A DNA stretch of 64,000 nucleotides from an uncultured Glaciecola sp. (GTDB taxonomy: Bacteria; Pseudomonadota; Gammaproteobacteria; Enterobacterales; Alteromonadaceae), in contig CAJQOP010000002.1 in the NCBI GenBank assembly GCA_905479945.1, positions 1 to 64,000 on the forward strand, written 5' to 3'. The translations under genes and the position numbers were made by a program. Position 1 is the stretch's first letter; each line of letters starts with the position of its first letter. Below, in pieces: positions 62,848 through 64,000 of the stretch. The notes below the pieces were generated by a model. It made no database searches. It had not been told where the DNA came from and saw nothing but the letters and a program-made list of their open reading frames with translations.

Positions 62848-63651
62848 CTACATCTTTAGCGTTTCAGAAGGAATGTCTAGGTATAGTGTTATTCGTCGGC
62901 CCCCTCGGTAGACAACGAATTTTAGTGTTTGAGCTGTGCGAATGTGCGTTTGTAGTTCACCGAAACTTGCTTCATCGTCAATGTTAAAGCCATTAACTTC
63001 AAGCAAAACGTCGCCTTCTTTGAATCGAGCAGAGTTGTATAAATCCGGGTTTTGACCAGGGGTAATTAGCTTACCGCCATCATTAAAAGGACTGGGCAAT
63101 AGTCCGACTATATGTTCTATTTGTCGCGGTCTTGAACCAATTTCTTTTGCAGTCATTTGATTAAATTCAACTAATATCCTTTGTTCTTCAAGCGAGTTCA
63201 TTTGACTTAATTTGATCTCATAGTTAACTGATTGATAGTCGACAAAAATCGAATTTTTGTTGATCCTATTAAGGTAAATTGATGTGTTGTGAATTTCTTC
63301 ATCTATATTGAATTCTGCGATATTGCCATCAACAGCTATTTGCACATAACTCTCAACTGATAGCTTGCTATATACCAAACCCAACAACTCAAGCTGAACA
63401 GGAAGCCCTCCTCCTGTTTTATTGTTTTGAGTCTTAATACTTATAAGCGATTTATCGTCTTTGCTGTTTGGTCTATTCGAATCTACGCTACTGTTGCTAT
63501 CGTCGATAACATTTGTGTCAAGCTTTGAAGGTGAGACAGTGTTGCTGGATACTGCAGTTACTTCGTTTATTTCATTATCATTCATAGATTGTAGGGTAAA
63601 TATAGTGACACCGACAACTGCGATTGTGACAACAAGTAATAATTTATTCAT
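62848..63651 (-). CDS. GspC-like protein (single TM, HR-type domain, C-terminal PDZ), orphan
   Basis: MNKLLLVVTIAVVGVTIF TM; 'LELLGLVYSKLSVESYVQIAVDGNIAEFNIDEEI'; PDZ 'GLLPSPFNDGGKLITPGQNPDLYNSARFKEGDVLLEVNGFNIDDEASFGELQTHIRTAQTLKFVVYRGGRRITLYL'. Confidence 0.72.
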   Translation of the reverse strand: MNKLLLVVTIAVVGVTIFTLQSMNDNEINEVTAVSSNTVSPSKLDTNVIDDSNSSVDSNRPNSKDDKSLISIKTQNNKTGGGLPVQLELLGLVYSKLSVESYVQIAVDGNIAEFNIDEEIHNTSIYLNRINKNSIFVDYQSVNYEIKLSQMNSLEEQRILVEFNQMTAKEIGSRPRQIEHIVGLLPSPFNDGGKLITPGQNPDLYNSARFKEGDVLLEVNGFNIDDEASFGELQTHIRTAQTLKFVVYRGGRRITLYLDIPSETLKM

Positions 63652-63739
63652 TTGCGCTCCTTTTCGATAACTCATTGTAATCAACAAAATGCTGCATCAC
63701 CATAATACTTTTCGATATTTTTATTTGCATTCATATATG

Positions 63740-63794
63740 ACTTAAATAATGAGTTATATATTTTAAAAGCCATAAATTAACTCATTATTTAAGT
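63740..63794. repeat. 17-bp perfect inverted repeat (operator-like)
   Basis: acttaaataatgagtta (63740..63756) and taactcattatttaagt (63778..63794), 21-bp spacer, between divergent genes. Confidence 0.85.
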
Positions 63795-63925
63795 TGTAAT
63801 TTAATAGCGAAGCGATTTTTTATTTAATATACCATTAAAATCAACAACTTAAAATATTTAGACTTGTTGGCATAGCCTGTGCATATAGACCTCTAAGCAG
63901 TACAAAGTTTTAATTGGAGAAACAC

Positions 63926-64000
63926 ATGCACATCAGTAATACCCTAAAAACGATGCTCTTTGTATCACTAGCATTTATGGGACTCGCTGGCGTCCTTGCA
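63926..64000 (+). CDS. Start of a secreted/exported protein (partial, off the right edge)
   Basis: SD-like ggaga, then MHISNTLKTMLFVSLAFMGLAGVLA (signal-peptide-like). Confidence 0.6.
   Translation, partial: MHISNTLKTMLFVSLAFMGLAGVLA

Overview
The window is chromosomal DNA, moderately AT-rich, from a marine-type gammaproteobacterium (Alteromonadales-like by gene content and order). Most of it is core or conserved. From left to right: uvrA (minus, runs off the left edge), a YajR-like MFS transporter and ssb; a DUF2141 gene, a LytTR-domain membrane protein and an alpha/beta hydrolase; a decayed permease-like gene; a TPR-sulfotransferase gene beside a TonB-dependent receptor; a BCCT transporter and an iron-dependent alcohol dehydrogenase. 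Next come a complete MSHA pilus cluster (mshI to mshQ), mreBCD-maf-rng-yhdP-nitrilase-tldD, an MBL hydrolase, yebG with a canonical LexA box, a HAD phosphatase, a kinase-like/receiver/AraC hybrid regulator, and a GAF-GspE-type ATPase. The right end holds the S10 ribosomal operon (rpsJ to rpsQ), a MerR regulator with an SO_0444-type permease, an orphan GspC/PDZ protein and the start of one more gene. I did not find a clearly new multi-gene system. The best leads are: (1) a 46-bp perfect inverted repeat with a diverged second copy, placed exactly where the S10 operon loses its usual rplN neighbour; (2) three LytTR-like boxes at helical-turn spacing between the LytTR gene and the hydrolase; (3) a hybrid regulator with a degenerate ATPase domain; (4) orphan type II/IV secretion-like components (GAF-GspE ATPase, GspC/PDZ); (5) short tandem repeats of 13-18 bp at several gene junctions. 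No rRNA, tRNA, CRISPR array, transposase or prophage was recognised.
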